Source of the DNA: Erpobdella octoculata
Taxonomy: Eukaryota > Annelida > Clitellata > Hirudinida > Erpobdellidae
Length of the DNA stretch: 64,000 nt
Assembly (NCBI GenBank): GCA_963978895.1
Contig: OZ022238.1
Span: 32,909,593-32,973,592 of the forward strand
Reading direction: 5' to 3'
The position numbers were made by a program, and so were the translations under genes. Positions within the stretch are counted from its first letter, which is position 1. Each line of letters begins with the position of its first letter. Shown here piece after piece: positions 52,808 to 64,000 of the stretch. Below the pieces are notes generated by a model that was not told the origin of the DNA, searched no databases, and saw nothing but the letters and a program-made list of their open reading frames with translations.

Positions 52808-53032
52808 TTAGGCTTCTTCGTTTCCTTTTCGAGTTTTCAAGGATAGATTTTTTTATTGGACTCATATTGCATATTGTTACAGCTGGGAAGTCCAGATCGT
52901 TTGCATGTTCAATTGTCACCCCAACATTCACAGGAAATGTAAAAAACCGTTGCATCTGAACTATTAAGTTGATCATCATTGTCACTGTAGTTGCAATTGT
53001 AGCCAGTGTCCAAACAATTTTCTTGAATGAAC
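52808..53032 (-). CDS. DEG/ENaC channel exon with TM1
   Basis: This internal exon of a degenerin/epithelial sodium channel family subunit encodes most of the first transmembrane helix (FKKIVWTLATIATT onwards). It then carries the family hallmarks FTFPVNV and FPAVTICN, where the chain enters the extracellular domain. It is bounded by an acceptor after a TTCTTTCAG run (exon starts at 53032) and a donor GTAATT (exon ends at 52808). Both ends are phase 1, and 225 bases keeps the frame. It ends with a basic stretch (KRKRRSL). The cytoplasmic N-terminus, with the usual HG gating motif, is not in the window and must lie on earlier exons beyond 64 kb. The family makes trimeric Na+ channels gated by peptides, acid or mechanical force; the ligand cannot be read from this exon. 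Confidence 0.88.
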
Positions 53033-53337
53033 CTGAAAGAAAGAATTATAAATTATTTTTAAAAAGTTTGGTGTTAAAAAAAAATTAACAAAAAAAATAC
53101 ACACAAAAGATAACAAAAACTATTATTTCATATACAGGAATTGTTCATTGTCAAATGTGTGTGCGATAACTTATTTCCAATAAATAAATAAATATATATA
53201 ATTGACAAACTTAGTCCGTTGTAAGATGAAGATGGTTCATCTTACGTATTTTCGTGATATTTGTGTATTTTATTTTATTATTTGTGCATTTAATAATGAC
53301 TGGATATGTTTAAACAATAGTCATTTATGTATGTATG

Positions 53338-53778
<441 letters not shown>

Positions 53779-53861
53779 TATATATATATATATATTTATA
53801 TATGTATGTATGTATATTTGTGCTCTTGTGACATTGTGTGTGCGTATAATTTTTTTATCAT

Positions 53862-54070
<209 letters not shown>

Positions 54071-54567
54071 TAGGGTTGCACCGGACTTGGGTTTTTCAAA
54101 TCAGGCCGAAGCCGATCTTGTCATTTTTTATTATTCATTATTCATCTTTGGTTCAATTGCATGTTATCATTAAAAACAAACGTAGTAACCAACAGACAAT
54201 ATCAGCTTTATTTCAAATAAACAATAAACAAAAAATAGTAAACAGTATTCGAGGAGGTGGCAGTGGCAACTTCAACAGCAGCCGCCATCGAAGTCTTTAG
54301 ACTGTTCATCTCACTGTACAGGATTGGATGCTTAGATCTTAGATGAGTAAGCAGAGAAGACGTCGAAAAATCTTAGGGAGTATTAGTCTTTCCGTGTGAC
54401 AACTCCGTGTAGCAGTGTTTACAAACACTGAAATAAATAAATAATTACGTTAAATCCGGCTCCAAATCCGGCCATAAAATCCGACCGGAGCCGGATTTGA
54501 CCGGATTCGGAAAAATGGCCGGTTTTCGGCGGGGCCGGAGCCGGGGCCGGTTTTCGGTGCAACCCTA
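54071..54567 (-). mobile_element. hAT MITE with BED finger remnant
   Basis: The ends are TAGGGTTGCACCG and CGGTGCAACCCTA, with a perfect 8-bp duplication GTATATAT at 54063-54070 and 54568-54575. The minus strand encodes a BED zinc finger start (VCKHCYTELSHGKTNTP, stop, DFSTSSLLTHLRSKHP) from about 54430 to 54300. The rest of a transposase is missing. CCGG-rich subterminal text matches 15163-15295. Confidence 0.88.
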
Positions 54568-54574
54568 GTATATA

Positions 54575-54608
54575 TATATATGTATTTATATATATGTATA
54601 TATATATG

Positions 54609-54639
<31 letters not shown>

Positions 54640-54668
54640 GTATATATATTTATATGTATTTATATATG

Positions 54669-54704
<36 letters not shown>
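54575..54704. repeat. (TA)n/(TATG)n tract
   Basis: About 130 bp of mixed TA, TATG and TTTATA units to the right of the MITE. Confidence 0.92.
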
Positions 54705-55060
54705 ATTGTTATTTGTTTTTTTCCTATTAGGGGTCTTCATTAAAGAAGTAAGATGTTTTTTGGGTAAGAAAAGTTTTAATTATCAAAAGATTTGTTAGAA
54801 CCGTGCGAAATTCTACAAAGTGAGATAATTCAGTTTTGAGTCAAGTAAAAGATTATATTCAACGAAGAATAATAAAGTTAAAATAAATTCGAAAAATATT
54901 GTGTTAAAAATAACTTCGACTTTAACGTTACGAATGGCTAGAAAGCATATTTCTCTACGTTTACATTGGTGAACTCGACGTATTTACGCATTTTCATCCG
55001 TAAATATATTTTCTGAAGTTGTTTGATCACAAGTGACCGAATTTTTTTTCTTTTGTGAAA

Positions 55061-56150
55061 ATGTCTGACGAGAAATTCTTTGCGATGGGACAGGCTCTAG
55101 GCTATTCCGGAGTGGATTTGAGGAATTACGTCAAAGAGTTAAAGGATGAAGAGAGGGTTAAGAGAATGGAGGAGCGGGAAGAAAAAAAAGGCTCAGCAGG
55201 AGCGGGAAGATAAAATAGCGCAACAAGAACGTGAAGATAAAGTAGCGCAACAAAAACGTGAAGATAAAATAGCTCAACAAAAACGTGAACGTGAAGATAA
55301 AATAGCTCAACAAGAACGTGAACGTGAAGATAAAATAGCTCAACAAGAACGTGAACGTGAAGATAAAATAGCTCAACGTCAACATGAATTAGAATTGAAG
55401 AAACTGGAATGTGAAGCCCTAACAAAAAAAGAGCCAAAGCCGACGGTAGAGGTAACAAAGATTCCATATCCAAAGTTCTCGGAAGGTGACGACGTGGACG
55501 CCTTTCTGCTCCGTTTTGAGGCATTGGCCACAGCAAATGATCATCGAAAAAAGGGTTGGGGAATGTTTCTGGGTTCTCTGTTGAGTGCGAAAAACATAGG
55601 AAGTGTTTGGCCAACTCAGCGATAGTCAGATGCAGGATTACGGGTCGGTAAAAGAGGCACTCCTTTGTCGTTTTGGGAAGTCGGCAGAAGACTACCGCAT
55701 AAAGTTTCGAGAGTCAAAGCTTGAACCAGAAGAGACTTGGGAACAGTATCTAGTGCGACTAGATAGTTACCTCAGGCGCTGGGTGGATCTCGCGGGTACA
55801 AGAAACTTATTGTTTTTGTTTTTAAAATAGCAGTTTTTTGGAAAGTGTCCGACGGGAATGGCTGAATATTTGTTGGAGAAAGAAAGAGGTGACGTCAATG
55901 AGTTAAGTCGCTGGGTCAACAAGTACAATCAAGCCCACCCAGAGAAAAGATTAGCAAAAGTCGAAAACATAAGCAGGATTAGCGGAAATCGTGGTCAATC
56001 AGACATTGACACTGGAATGGTTGGACCACGGTGTTACAATTGCAATAAGCTGGGCCATATGGCAAAGGATTGTTGGACATTTGGCGAGGGACTGCAGGCA
56101 AGGCACTCAAGCAACTCCAGCCATGTGCCAAGCGCATAGAGAGGCCACCA
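55061..56150 (+). pseudogene. Gypsy gag, frameshifted
   Basis: It starts MSDEKFFAMGQALGYSG. A coiled-coil region then has repeats of QQEREREDKIA (55190-55380). The retrotransposon gag core follows (KIPYPKFSEGDDVDAFLLRF, then LEPEETWEQYLVRLDSYLR), and then the zinc knuckle CYNCNKLGHMAKDC (56032-56075). Frame shifts lie near 55180, 55600 and 55830. In the intact element it would form the capsid. Confidence 0.85.
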
Positions 56151-56160
56151 TGACACCACC

Positions 56161-56724
56161 ATGCAAAGATTCTGGAGTAGTGAATGCAGCGCGGTCATGG
56201 TGATGGAAGGCAAAATGAATAAGGTCCAATTAAACTGTGGCTGCTTTTCACCGGTAATAGCGGATGGTTCTTTTCACTCAGGAAAAAAGTTTAATTTAAC
56301 CAGAGGGTTTGTGAACAGAAAACCGGTAAAGGTTTTGATGGATACTGGCTGTACTGCTATAATGGTAAAGGAATCATTAGTGCACCCGCGTCAGATGACC
56401 GGAAGAACAAGACCCTGTGTTTTGATCGACGGCACAGTTCGGGTAGCTCCAACAGCAGTGGTAAAAATCAAAACAGACTGGCTCAGAGGAACCAGAGAGG
56501 TTGTGTGCATGAAAAACGATCTGGTGCTGGGAAATGTGGAAAGAGTAAGAACTTTGGATGCAATGGCTGCAGGGAAACGCTTTGGTCAGAATCCACAGAA
56601 ACCCGCTCCTAACTACGACAGCACACAGAGAAATGATCGGGAAATTATAGAAAAACGTCGGCTAACTCGTATCAGTATCAAGGCAAGAAAAAAAAACGTG
56701 TACCACTTCAAAGTTGGGAAATAA
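56161..56724 (+). CDS. Gypsy retropepsin, open fragment
   Basis: A 187-codon frame with the aspartic protease active site VLMDTGCTAIMVKESL and downstream VVKIKTDWLRG and NDLVLGNVERV. The protein then runs into RT linker text and stops. It is part of the gag-pol frame of the surrounding Gypsy relic. RT and integrase are deleted: only VNYIKGKENIGADFLS (about 56900-56950), the end of RNase H, remains. Confidence 0.82.
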   Translation: MQRFWSSECSAVMVMEGKMNKVQLNCGCFSPVIADGSFHSGKKFNLTRGFVNRKPVKVLMDTGCTAIMVKESLVHPRQMTGRTRPCVLIDGTVRVAPTAVVKIKTDWLRGTREVVCMKNDLVLGNVERVRTLDAMAAGKRFGQNPQKPAPNYDSTQRNDREIIEKRRLTRISIKARKKNVYHFKVGK

Positions 56725-57022
56725 AGTTGAGGCAAAAGTTCAAGCTTTGAATCCGCCAAAAGAAAGACCAAGGCTCAATCTTCTGCCTAGAGGCCAACAT
56801 GGAGGGGTGGGAAAAGATGTAGAGTTGAATACGGCAATCTTCGGAGACGCCCGCCCTGTTGACACAACACGCAGAGAGATAGAGATTGAGAATAAGTTTA
56901 AAGTAAACTACATCAAAGGCAAGGAAAACATCGGTGCTGACTTTCTTAGTTGTCAAGGGAGTGACGATGAAATCAGAAACGCTGACGCGTTCCATTTTTT
57001 GAAGAATGCGCGATATGTAAGA

Positions 57023-57160
57023 TGAAGATGGTCCATCGTACGTTTTTTCGTGATATTTGTGTATTTTATTTTATTATGTGTGCATTTTATAATGATTGGA
57101 TATGTTTAAACAATAGTCATTTATGTATGTATGTATGTATGTATGTATGTATGTTTATAT
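57023..57160 (+). repeat. Gypsy 3' LTR, start
   Basis: TGAAGATGGTCCATCG and the next 100 bp match 53227-53341. It ends in (TATG)n and a short (TA)n where the PLE begins. The frame that appears to start at 57022 and join the PLE is a chance read-through of this LTR. Confidence 0.75.
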
Positions 57161-57170
57161 ATATATATTT

Positions 57171-60100
57171 TCGAAAAGTTTCACGTCTGATAGAAAAAGT
57201 TTGTAATAAGAAGTGGGCCATAGTCTTTAATAAAGCGTGTCTGAAAGAACATCTTGTTCCTAATTATTTGAAAAATAAATATCAACGCTCTAGGAATTAT
57301 CATTCTCGTTGTTCAATTTCTGACGCAATTGAAAGAGAAGTTGTGGCCGCTCAAGTGGAGTTTAACAGACTTTCTACATTATTAAAAGAAACTGTGGACA
57401 CGTACCAAGCCTTATTCACTGATAACGACTCTGTGGTTACATTCCAACGCTTTGTTGATATTAGCGTCGACCGTGTTAACAGAAGGAAGAAAAGCATAAT
57501 TGTGAACAAACTGTCTACATTATATGGCGGAAGTTTCTTGCTGAAAGAAAACCTTAATCACGTCATAAACCTCTCATCATACACTCCTACAACATCTGAA
57601 CTAAAATTTTTAGAACTTGGTTACAATTGCCATGTTCCAGGCAAATATCGTCCGGTACTTAAGCAGATCGAATTAGAAATGTTGGTTCGTCAACTTGAGG
57701 CGCATGTTCTCAGTGGTGAGCTTTCTGTTGATAATCGCCTTTATACGTTACTTAAAGCTGAGGGTTTCAAACACCGGAACACTCCTCGTAAAATGGCCGA
57801 TGAATTGTATTCTGCTGCCCTATCTTTAAGAAATAATCCCACCATTGTAATACGGAAGTCTGACAAAACTAATAGCTATGTTATCTTGGAGCGATCTGAT
57901 TATCTATGCAAATTAAACAATATATTAAGTGATTCTAACAAATTTCTGGAAATTTCTAAAGATCCGACTTTGGATATTAAAAGGAGGGCTAACAAGATCA
58001 TCGGTAGCTTACTCCGTAATAATTCATCAATAAACATAAAGCAGATCATTGGAGATTTTTCACCAGGATACATCTATTGTAATGTCAAAACACACAAACC
58101 TGGAAATCCACTGAGACCAATTATATCTCAGTGCCCAACACCGACGTTTGCTCTCTCAAAGTTTCTTGTTGCTTTGCTTTCTCCGTATTGTTCGTGTCGA
58201 CATGCAGTGAGATCATCTTTTGAATTCGTCGCCCTAATCAGAAGTAATCGCCACATAACTGGCGTTATGGGCTCTTTGGATGTTACAAATTTATTTACAA
58301 ATGTGCCCGTCGATACTACCATCGCTATTATTCTTGAAAACGTATATCACAATGCTACACTATCTCCCCCAACTGTTTCAGAGAGCTCCATGTTGCAGTT
58401 GCTGTTGTTGTGTACTAAAGAATTGCCATTTAAACATCCCGATGGCCGATTGTTCAGACAGATCGACGGTGTGGCCATGGGCTCACCCTTGGGCCCTCTA
58501 TTTGCCGATTTTTATATGAGTCATTTAGAAAATCGTGTGTTCGACGCTATCAATAAACCTACATTATATGCAAGATATGTCGATGACATCTTTGTGATTG
58601 CTCGAGATACTACACATTTTGAAGAATTAAGAACTAAGTTTCAGCAATACTCTGTGTTGAATTTTACAATCGAATATAGCGACTGTAATCATACGTTACC
58701 TTTTCTGGACGTGTTGGTCTCTCAAACGGATTCCGGCCTCGCACATGAAATGTATGTCAAGCCTTCCTCCGAGGGTCTTTGCATGAACGGTGCCGGCTAC
58801 TGTTCTGATATATACAAAGAGAGTGTTATACATAACCTTCTTGCTCGCGCTTATGGGCTGTCAGAAGATTGGTGTAAATTTCACACAGAAGTCAAACGTC
58901 TCAAAACGCTGTTGATCAACAATAACTACACCAACACCATGGTTGATTCTGTTGTGAAAAGATTTGTGAATAAAAAGATTTCTGGCATTCCAGCAAACAC
59001 TCCTAATGATGTCGTCAGGACTGTTGATATCCGTTACTGTTCCCAGATGCATGACAATTACTGTCTGGATGAGAGAATATTACGTCAAATTATTACAAGT
59101 TGCGTTAAAGTTAAAGATCGACTCCGACATAGACTGTCATTCTCCATATATTATAAAGACAGAAAATCACACAGCCTTATCATGAAAAATAGCCCTCGTC
59201 ACGCCAGCATTTTCCAGTGTACAAATGTAGTTTATAAATTTACTTGTCCTGCACCGCATGATGTCATTGCTACCTACATTGGCCAGACACGTACTACGCT
59301 CTCCCGCCGGGTTACTATGCATTTACAGGGTGGCAGTATTACAACGCATTCGCAACTGGCTCACAACACAAAACTCAACAGACAAACACTCGTCGATAAC
59401 ACTGTTATTCTCCATCATGAGGCCGACCCCTCTCGATTAAAAATTGCCGAGGCCCTCTACATTGTCCGGGATAAACCAATACTAAACGTCCAAGATGACC
59501 ATTTTGGACGGACCCTTAAACTATTCAACAATAGGCACCACTTGCAGTGCCACAGCGTTGGTGTGCCGCAGGGCTCGTCATCCGCTGTTGCCCCTAACAC
59601 TTGTATATTGAATGATCATGCACTTGACAGGCATAGCAAGAGCCCACGTTGTGATCCGGTTTCCTGTGCTCCGTCCACCGGCGCAATGGACCATGCTAAC
59701 CTTATTGAAATTTGTGGTTTGCCAAACTGTGATCGGCCTACTGGTCCTCCGTCTGCCAGTTCTGTGGATGATACCGGTTGCATTGAGGCTGTGCGTTTGA
59801 TCGAACAGTGCTTTATCGATCCGTCGGCCATCTGCCGGCCTTCTTCGGACCCGGTGAATGGTGATATGCCACAGGCCTCACCATTGACTGTTCTCCCGCT
59901 TTCTCCCTTTGTCACACCTCGTCTCTTGCTCTCAGATTTATCTGTACTCCGTACTAGGAGTTCGGCAACCAAAACTACAGGTGTTCCCCATTACAGTTAC
60001 GACCATCCTTGTGACCAGTACGACAACGGTTCCATTTCTCGTCGAGTTTTATCTCCTTTGTCTGCCAACGCAATAGACGCTGCCAACGAAATAGACCCTA

Positions 60101-60516
60101 CCAACTGTATCGATGTTTCAAATGCAACCGAACTGTGCCCTGCCGACATGCCAAGGACTCCGCTATTCACTGTTCTCCCGCATTCTCCTTTTGTCACACC
60201 TCGCCTCTCCTTTCTTGATTTATCTGAACTCCGTACTAGGAGTTCGCCAACCAAGACTACAAATGTATCTTATCACAGTTATAATCTTCCTTGCGACCAA
60301 TACGACAACGGCCCAGTTTGTGGTCCTGTTTCCTTTTCTCCATCTACCAACCATATTGAAGTGTTGTACGCGGTCGAACAGTGCTCCACTGGCTTGTCAG
60401 CCATGAGCCAGCCTCCTCGAGGCCTCGAGACTGCTGACCTGCATGATGGTGATGGGACTGGTCCGATGTGTCCGCATTTGATTGATAACTGCAATATTAC
60501 TATACGTAGACGTTGA
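57171..60516 (+). CDS. PLE protein: RT + GIY-YIG + long tail
   Basis: About 1,114 codons without a stop, lacking the true N-terminus. The N-terminal domain reads [20 protein letters not shown]. The RT has [33 protein letters not shown] (about 58465) and YVDDIF (about 58578). The GIY-YIG endonuclease has VVYKFTCPAPHD, TYIGQTRTTLSRR (about 59275), IAEALYI and KPILNVQ. After that comes an extension of about 310 residues, Ser/Pro/Asp rich, with an internal duplication of about 107 residues (both halves contain SPFVTPRL, LRTRSS and CDQYDNG). The tail is DNCNITIRRR. All active-site blocks are present. It is about 220 residues longer than the PLE at 26597, entirely in the extension. Confidence 0.9.
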
Positions 60517-60884
60517 TCATTTTCAACTTTTAATTAAACTCTCAATTTTATCGATATCCTATTATCTTTGAATTGTAGCTTTAAATTCTTATTTTATTAT
60601 TTTACCTCTTTGCTTTTATTAGTAATTTTCTTTTAATAGTTATATTTTACTACTTAATTTGGTTGTATATTTTAGCACATGTAATTTTTTATTTTTTCTT
60701 ATATTTTTGTTAATTTTTTGTTTATTTATTTACTCCGAGGCAAAAAATTTGGTTGTTTCTTAGCGGTTTTCATATTTTACTTTTACTCTTCTTTGTACTT
60801 TGACCTCGATTGATGTGTAAACATATCTGATATGTCTCGCCACACCACTTTATATATTTTCGTTGTAGCTGTAAATTGGTTTTA
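60517..60884 (+). other. PLE 3' UTR
   Basis: T-rich sequence between the PLE stop codon and the hammerhead motif. No coding signal was seen. It probably carries the promoter of the downstream repeat, but I see no clear element. Confidence 0.65.
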
Positions 60885-60931
60885 TGAGTTCTGATGATGG
60901 CTAATAAAGCCGAAACCTGCAGGTCAGCTCA
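60885..60931 (+). ncRNA. Hammerhead ribozyme motif
   Basis: Stem I UGAGUU/AGCUCA (6 pairs including one G-U), core CUGAUGA, one extra U, stem II GGCU/AGCC, GAAAC, palindromic stem III CCUGCAGG, triplet GUC. It is among the best-formed motifs in the window. Confidence 0.82.
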
Positions 60932-61094
60932 TGACCAAAACATTAATAAAAATATATACCAGTTCGTTCAAAAGTGTCTTGGTATTTCTGATTTTCGAAA
61001 AGTTTCACGTCTGATAGAAAAAGTTTGTAATAAGAAGTGGGCCATAGTCTTTAATAAAGCGTGTCTGAAAGAACATCTTGTTCCTAATTATTTG

Positions 61095-61306
<212 letters not shown>

Positions 61307-61659
61307 ATATATATAAAAATGAATGTTTGTATTTATGTATGTTAATGTCATTTATGCATTGCTACACCATTCATCCGATCGTAATGAAATTTTCACACAA
61401 CCTTGAGAGTCAAGGGGAAAGTCAAATAAAAAAAAAATTTGAAATCCGTCACAAAATGAGCGGAGCGGAGCGGGTGAGCGAGCGGGAACAATATATATAT
61501 GTATGTGCGTATGTATGTGTGTATGTATGTATGTGTATGTGCATGTATGTGTGTCTGTGTGTGTGTTTATGTATGTACTAGCGGAGATACCCGGCGTTGC
61601 CCGGGTTTTTTAGAGGTTTTTCTAATGTTTGTCTCTTTCTCTCCCGTTTCCTTTCCCAC

Positions 61660-61930
61660 CTGCTTTCCCACTCCCGTTCGCTTTCCCGTTTTCGGTCGTT
61701 TTCCCGCTCCCGGTCGCTTTCCCGCTCCCGGTCGCTTTCCCGCTCCCGGTCGCTTTCCCGCTCCCGGTCGCTTTCCCGCTCCCGGTCGCTTTCCCGCTCC
61801 CGGTCGCTTTCCCGCTCCCGGTCGCTTTCCCGCTCCCGGTCGCTTTACCACTCCCGGTCGCTTTCCCGCTCACGTTTGCTCTCCCATTCCCGCTCACGCT
61901 TGCTTTTCCGTTCCCGCTCGCTGTCCGTTC
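61660..61930 (-). repeat. 18-bp minisatellite, left arm
   Basis: About ten copies of GGTCGCTTTCCCGCTCCC with slight variation. Frames reading SRSRSL, APGRFP or ERESDR are the three translations of this unit and not proteins. Confidence 0.92.
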
Positions 61931-62084
61931 CGGGTCGCTTTCCCGTTTCTATAATAGACAAACTAACCCACAAACATTCATATATATATATATATATAGT
62001 CTTAGCAAATCTATTTTACGTTTTATAGGCTAACAGAAGTTATGAAAGAATGGAAAAGAAAAAATGAGCGTGAACGGGAGAGCA

Positions 62085-62300
62085 ACCGTGACCGGGAATG
62101 GGAGAGCAAGCATGACCGGGAACGGGAGAGCAAGCGTGAGCGGAAACGGGAAAGCGACCGGGAACGGGAAAGCGACCGGGAACGGGAAAGCGACCGGGAA
62201 CGGGAAAGCGACCGGGAACGGGAAAGCGACCGGGAACGCGGAAAGCGACCGGGAACGCGGAAAGCGACTGGAATCGGGAGAGCAAGCTTGGAAGGAAACG
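62085..62300 (+). repeat. 18-bp minisatellite, right arm
   Basis: About seven copies of GGGAACGGGAAAGCGACC, the complement of the left arm, with more divergent units at both edges. Confidence 0.92.
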
Positions 62301-62499
62301 CGAGCAAGAGAGAAAATCGATAACAAAACTTCTGAGCGGGAAAGCGACCGGGAGCTGGAAAACGACCGAGAGCGGAAAAGCGACCGGGAACGCGACGAAA
62401 ACGGGAAAGTGGAGAAGGAAACGGGAGCGAGAGGGACAAACATTAGAAAAACCTCTAAAAACCCCGGGCAACGCCGGGTAACCCCGCTAGTATATATAT

Positions 62500-63011
<512 letters not shown>

Positions 63012-63016
<5 letters not shown>

Positions 63017-63700
63017 CTTTAAGACAAGCTCGATTAAAAATAAGTCTCCATTTAGCCGCTATGAGTTTTATAGATACTTTCTCAATATTTCGGAACAACG
63101 TTTTTTGTTTACTGCAACACGTATTAAGAAAAGTATTAACATTTAAAACCTTCTTTATTTCAGACTTACGGGCCGTTTCGGCTTTCGCCATCTTCAGAGT
63201 CTGTAAATACAATCGCGTAAAAGGAGGCAAAAGATAAGAAAACATGTAAGAACTAAATATACAAATAAACTAATATCCTTAAGAAATTATCTTAATAGAA
63301 GGATATTAATAAAAATTATCAAATTTAGACACTGTAATTAAATTAACGTACATAAAATAAACTGGAGTTATGAGGATAAAATAAGTATAATTAAAAACGT
63401 TTAATTAAAGAATAAAATAATAGTAGCAGTAATAATAATAATAATAAAAGCAAGTATTATGATAATAAATAATTAAATTAAGTCGAAATTACATAAGATA
63501 TTTAAATAAATAAAATCAAGAATATCTCCGCTTTCGTCGAACAGTGATGTTCTCGTTTGAAAGTAAATGGAGGAAGGAACTGGATGAGTACGAACAATTG
63601 TCATCAATCGGACATTCTTCTTCGACACAGGTGCGCGCGGTATCATCAGGACTAACAGGTTGATCCAAGTCATCAACAACGGTCGTGAAGGAACAATATA
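63012..63700 (-). mobile_element. Solo PLE terminal repeat
   Basis: On the minus strand: C-terminal codons (CVEEECPIDDNCSYSSSS, tail NENITVRRKR, stop at 63516), a UTR of about 310 bp, an intact hammerhead, and the N-terminal codons [20 protein letters not shown] through [14 protein letters not shown], then (TA)n. It has no RT core and is in the sense direction of the channel gene. The right flank is a short TATGTC(TA)nGACATA palindrome (63703-63730). Confidence 0.88.
63161..63203 (-). ncRNA. Hammerhead ribozyme motif
   Basis: On the minus strand: stem I CAGACU/AGUCUG (6 pairs), core CUGAAGA, one extra U, stem II GGC/GCC with a GAAA tetraloop, GAAAC, near-palindromic stem III CGGCCCG, triplet GUA. 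A damaged second copy lies near 41483-41503. Confidence 0.82.
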
Positions 63701-63724
63701 TTATGTCTATATATATATATATAT

Positions 63725-64000
63725 AGACATAAATAGACCATCGAACTAGAGACTACGCAAATAAAATTCAATGTCAACTGAAATTTTTATAAAAAAAATT
63801 GTTAATTTTTATAAAGTTAAAAATTTATTTTGTACATAAAAAATTCTTTTTTTTTCTATTAAAAATATTTGATTAAGTTACTATACGGTTGTAACTCTCA
63901 GTTCTTCGTTTTTGATTTCCGGTCTACTAGGCTGCCTAGCTAAAAGCCTTCCGAAACAACAGGCGGGCCGATATATTTATTCTGTATATATGGCTAAAAC
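63725..64000. other. Unassigned AT-rich edge
   Basis: Probably intron of the channel gene or another element. No signature was recognised. Confidence 0.5.

Noticed and set aside
57022..57170. N-terminal 50 residues that extend the PLE frame upstream of 57171
   Set aside because: The DNA is a Gypsy LTR start plus (TATG)n, also present at 53227-53341. The joint is an insertion point and not a real N-terminus.
61660..62300. A CRISPR-like array
   Set aside because: Units are contiguous 18-bp tandem repeats without spacers, in a eukaryotic Helitron context.
61499..62471. Arg/Ser-, Pro/Gly- and Glu/Arg-rich frames resembling SR proteins or collagen (also 48900-49445)
   Set aside because: They are readings of the 18-bp minisatellite inside Helitron-type palindromes. 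All frames and both strands are open for the same reason.

Overview
The window looks like one locus of an AT-rich invertebrate animal genome. The only host gene I can support is a degenerin/epithelial sodium channel (DEG/ENaC) family gene on the minus strand. Four of its exons lie at 52808-53032, 34554-34926, 22712-22818 and 8822-8985. Their splice phases agree at every junction (1, 2, 1), and together they read through about 290 codons. The host coding sequence is 869 bases, about 1.4% of the window. The introns are about 17.9, 11.7 and 13.7 kb. The first exons (N-terminal cytoplasmic part) should lie above 64 kb and the last ones (second membrane segment) below position 1. I cannot fix the phylum. 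Penelope-like elements, Helitrons, CR1/L2-type and RTE LINEs and peptide-gated-type channels would fit a lophotrochozoan or a cnidarian.

Nearly everything else is mobile DNA. From left to right: a Penelope-like element (PLE) reverse transcriptase running off the left edge (1-1117, minus); a broken CR1/L2-type LINE (1600-5210); a decayed autonomous Helitron (5560-8159); a CR1-type LINE split by a hAT element with a perfect 8-bp target duplication (9475-13600); a pogo/Tigger-like relic (14130-14690); an L2-type LINE with a single in-frame stop (15380-18540); PLE pieces (18785-21446); a Copia 3' end with LTR (23465-24464); four PLE units joined end to end (24600-31342); an RTE LINE (31571-33870); a CR1-type 3' end (35130-36455); a hAT fragment against a 3'-truncated LINE (37356-40680); a solo LTR split by an I-type LINE with RNase H (41866-48097); PLE, Helitron and SINE pieces (48203-51607); two Gypsy relics (51608-57160); a nearly complete PLE (57171-61097); a Helitron with two opposed 3' ends (61304-62490); and a solo PLE terminal repeat (63012-63700).

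Two structural themes tie the mobile DNA together. First, long (TA)n tracts (roughly 3 to 3.5 kb by hand count) sit at almost every PLE boundary. Every PLE N-terminal fragment stops within about 30 nt of one codon position (RACLKE or its equivalent) and continues as (TA)n. This suggests that these PLEs insert into (TA)n, with element ends lying inside their own reading frame. Second, the start-codon region of most PLEs matches a minimal type I hammerhead ribozyme (CUGANGA, GAAAC, a self-complementary stem III, an NUH site). Stem I differs between families but stays paired. Hammerheads in PLEs are established knowledge; the (TA)n boundary rule, the shared C-terminal tail and the opposed Helitron ends are the observations I would follow up first.
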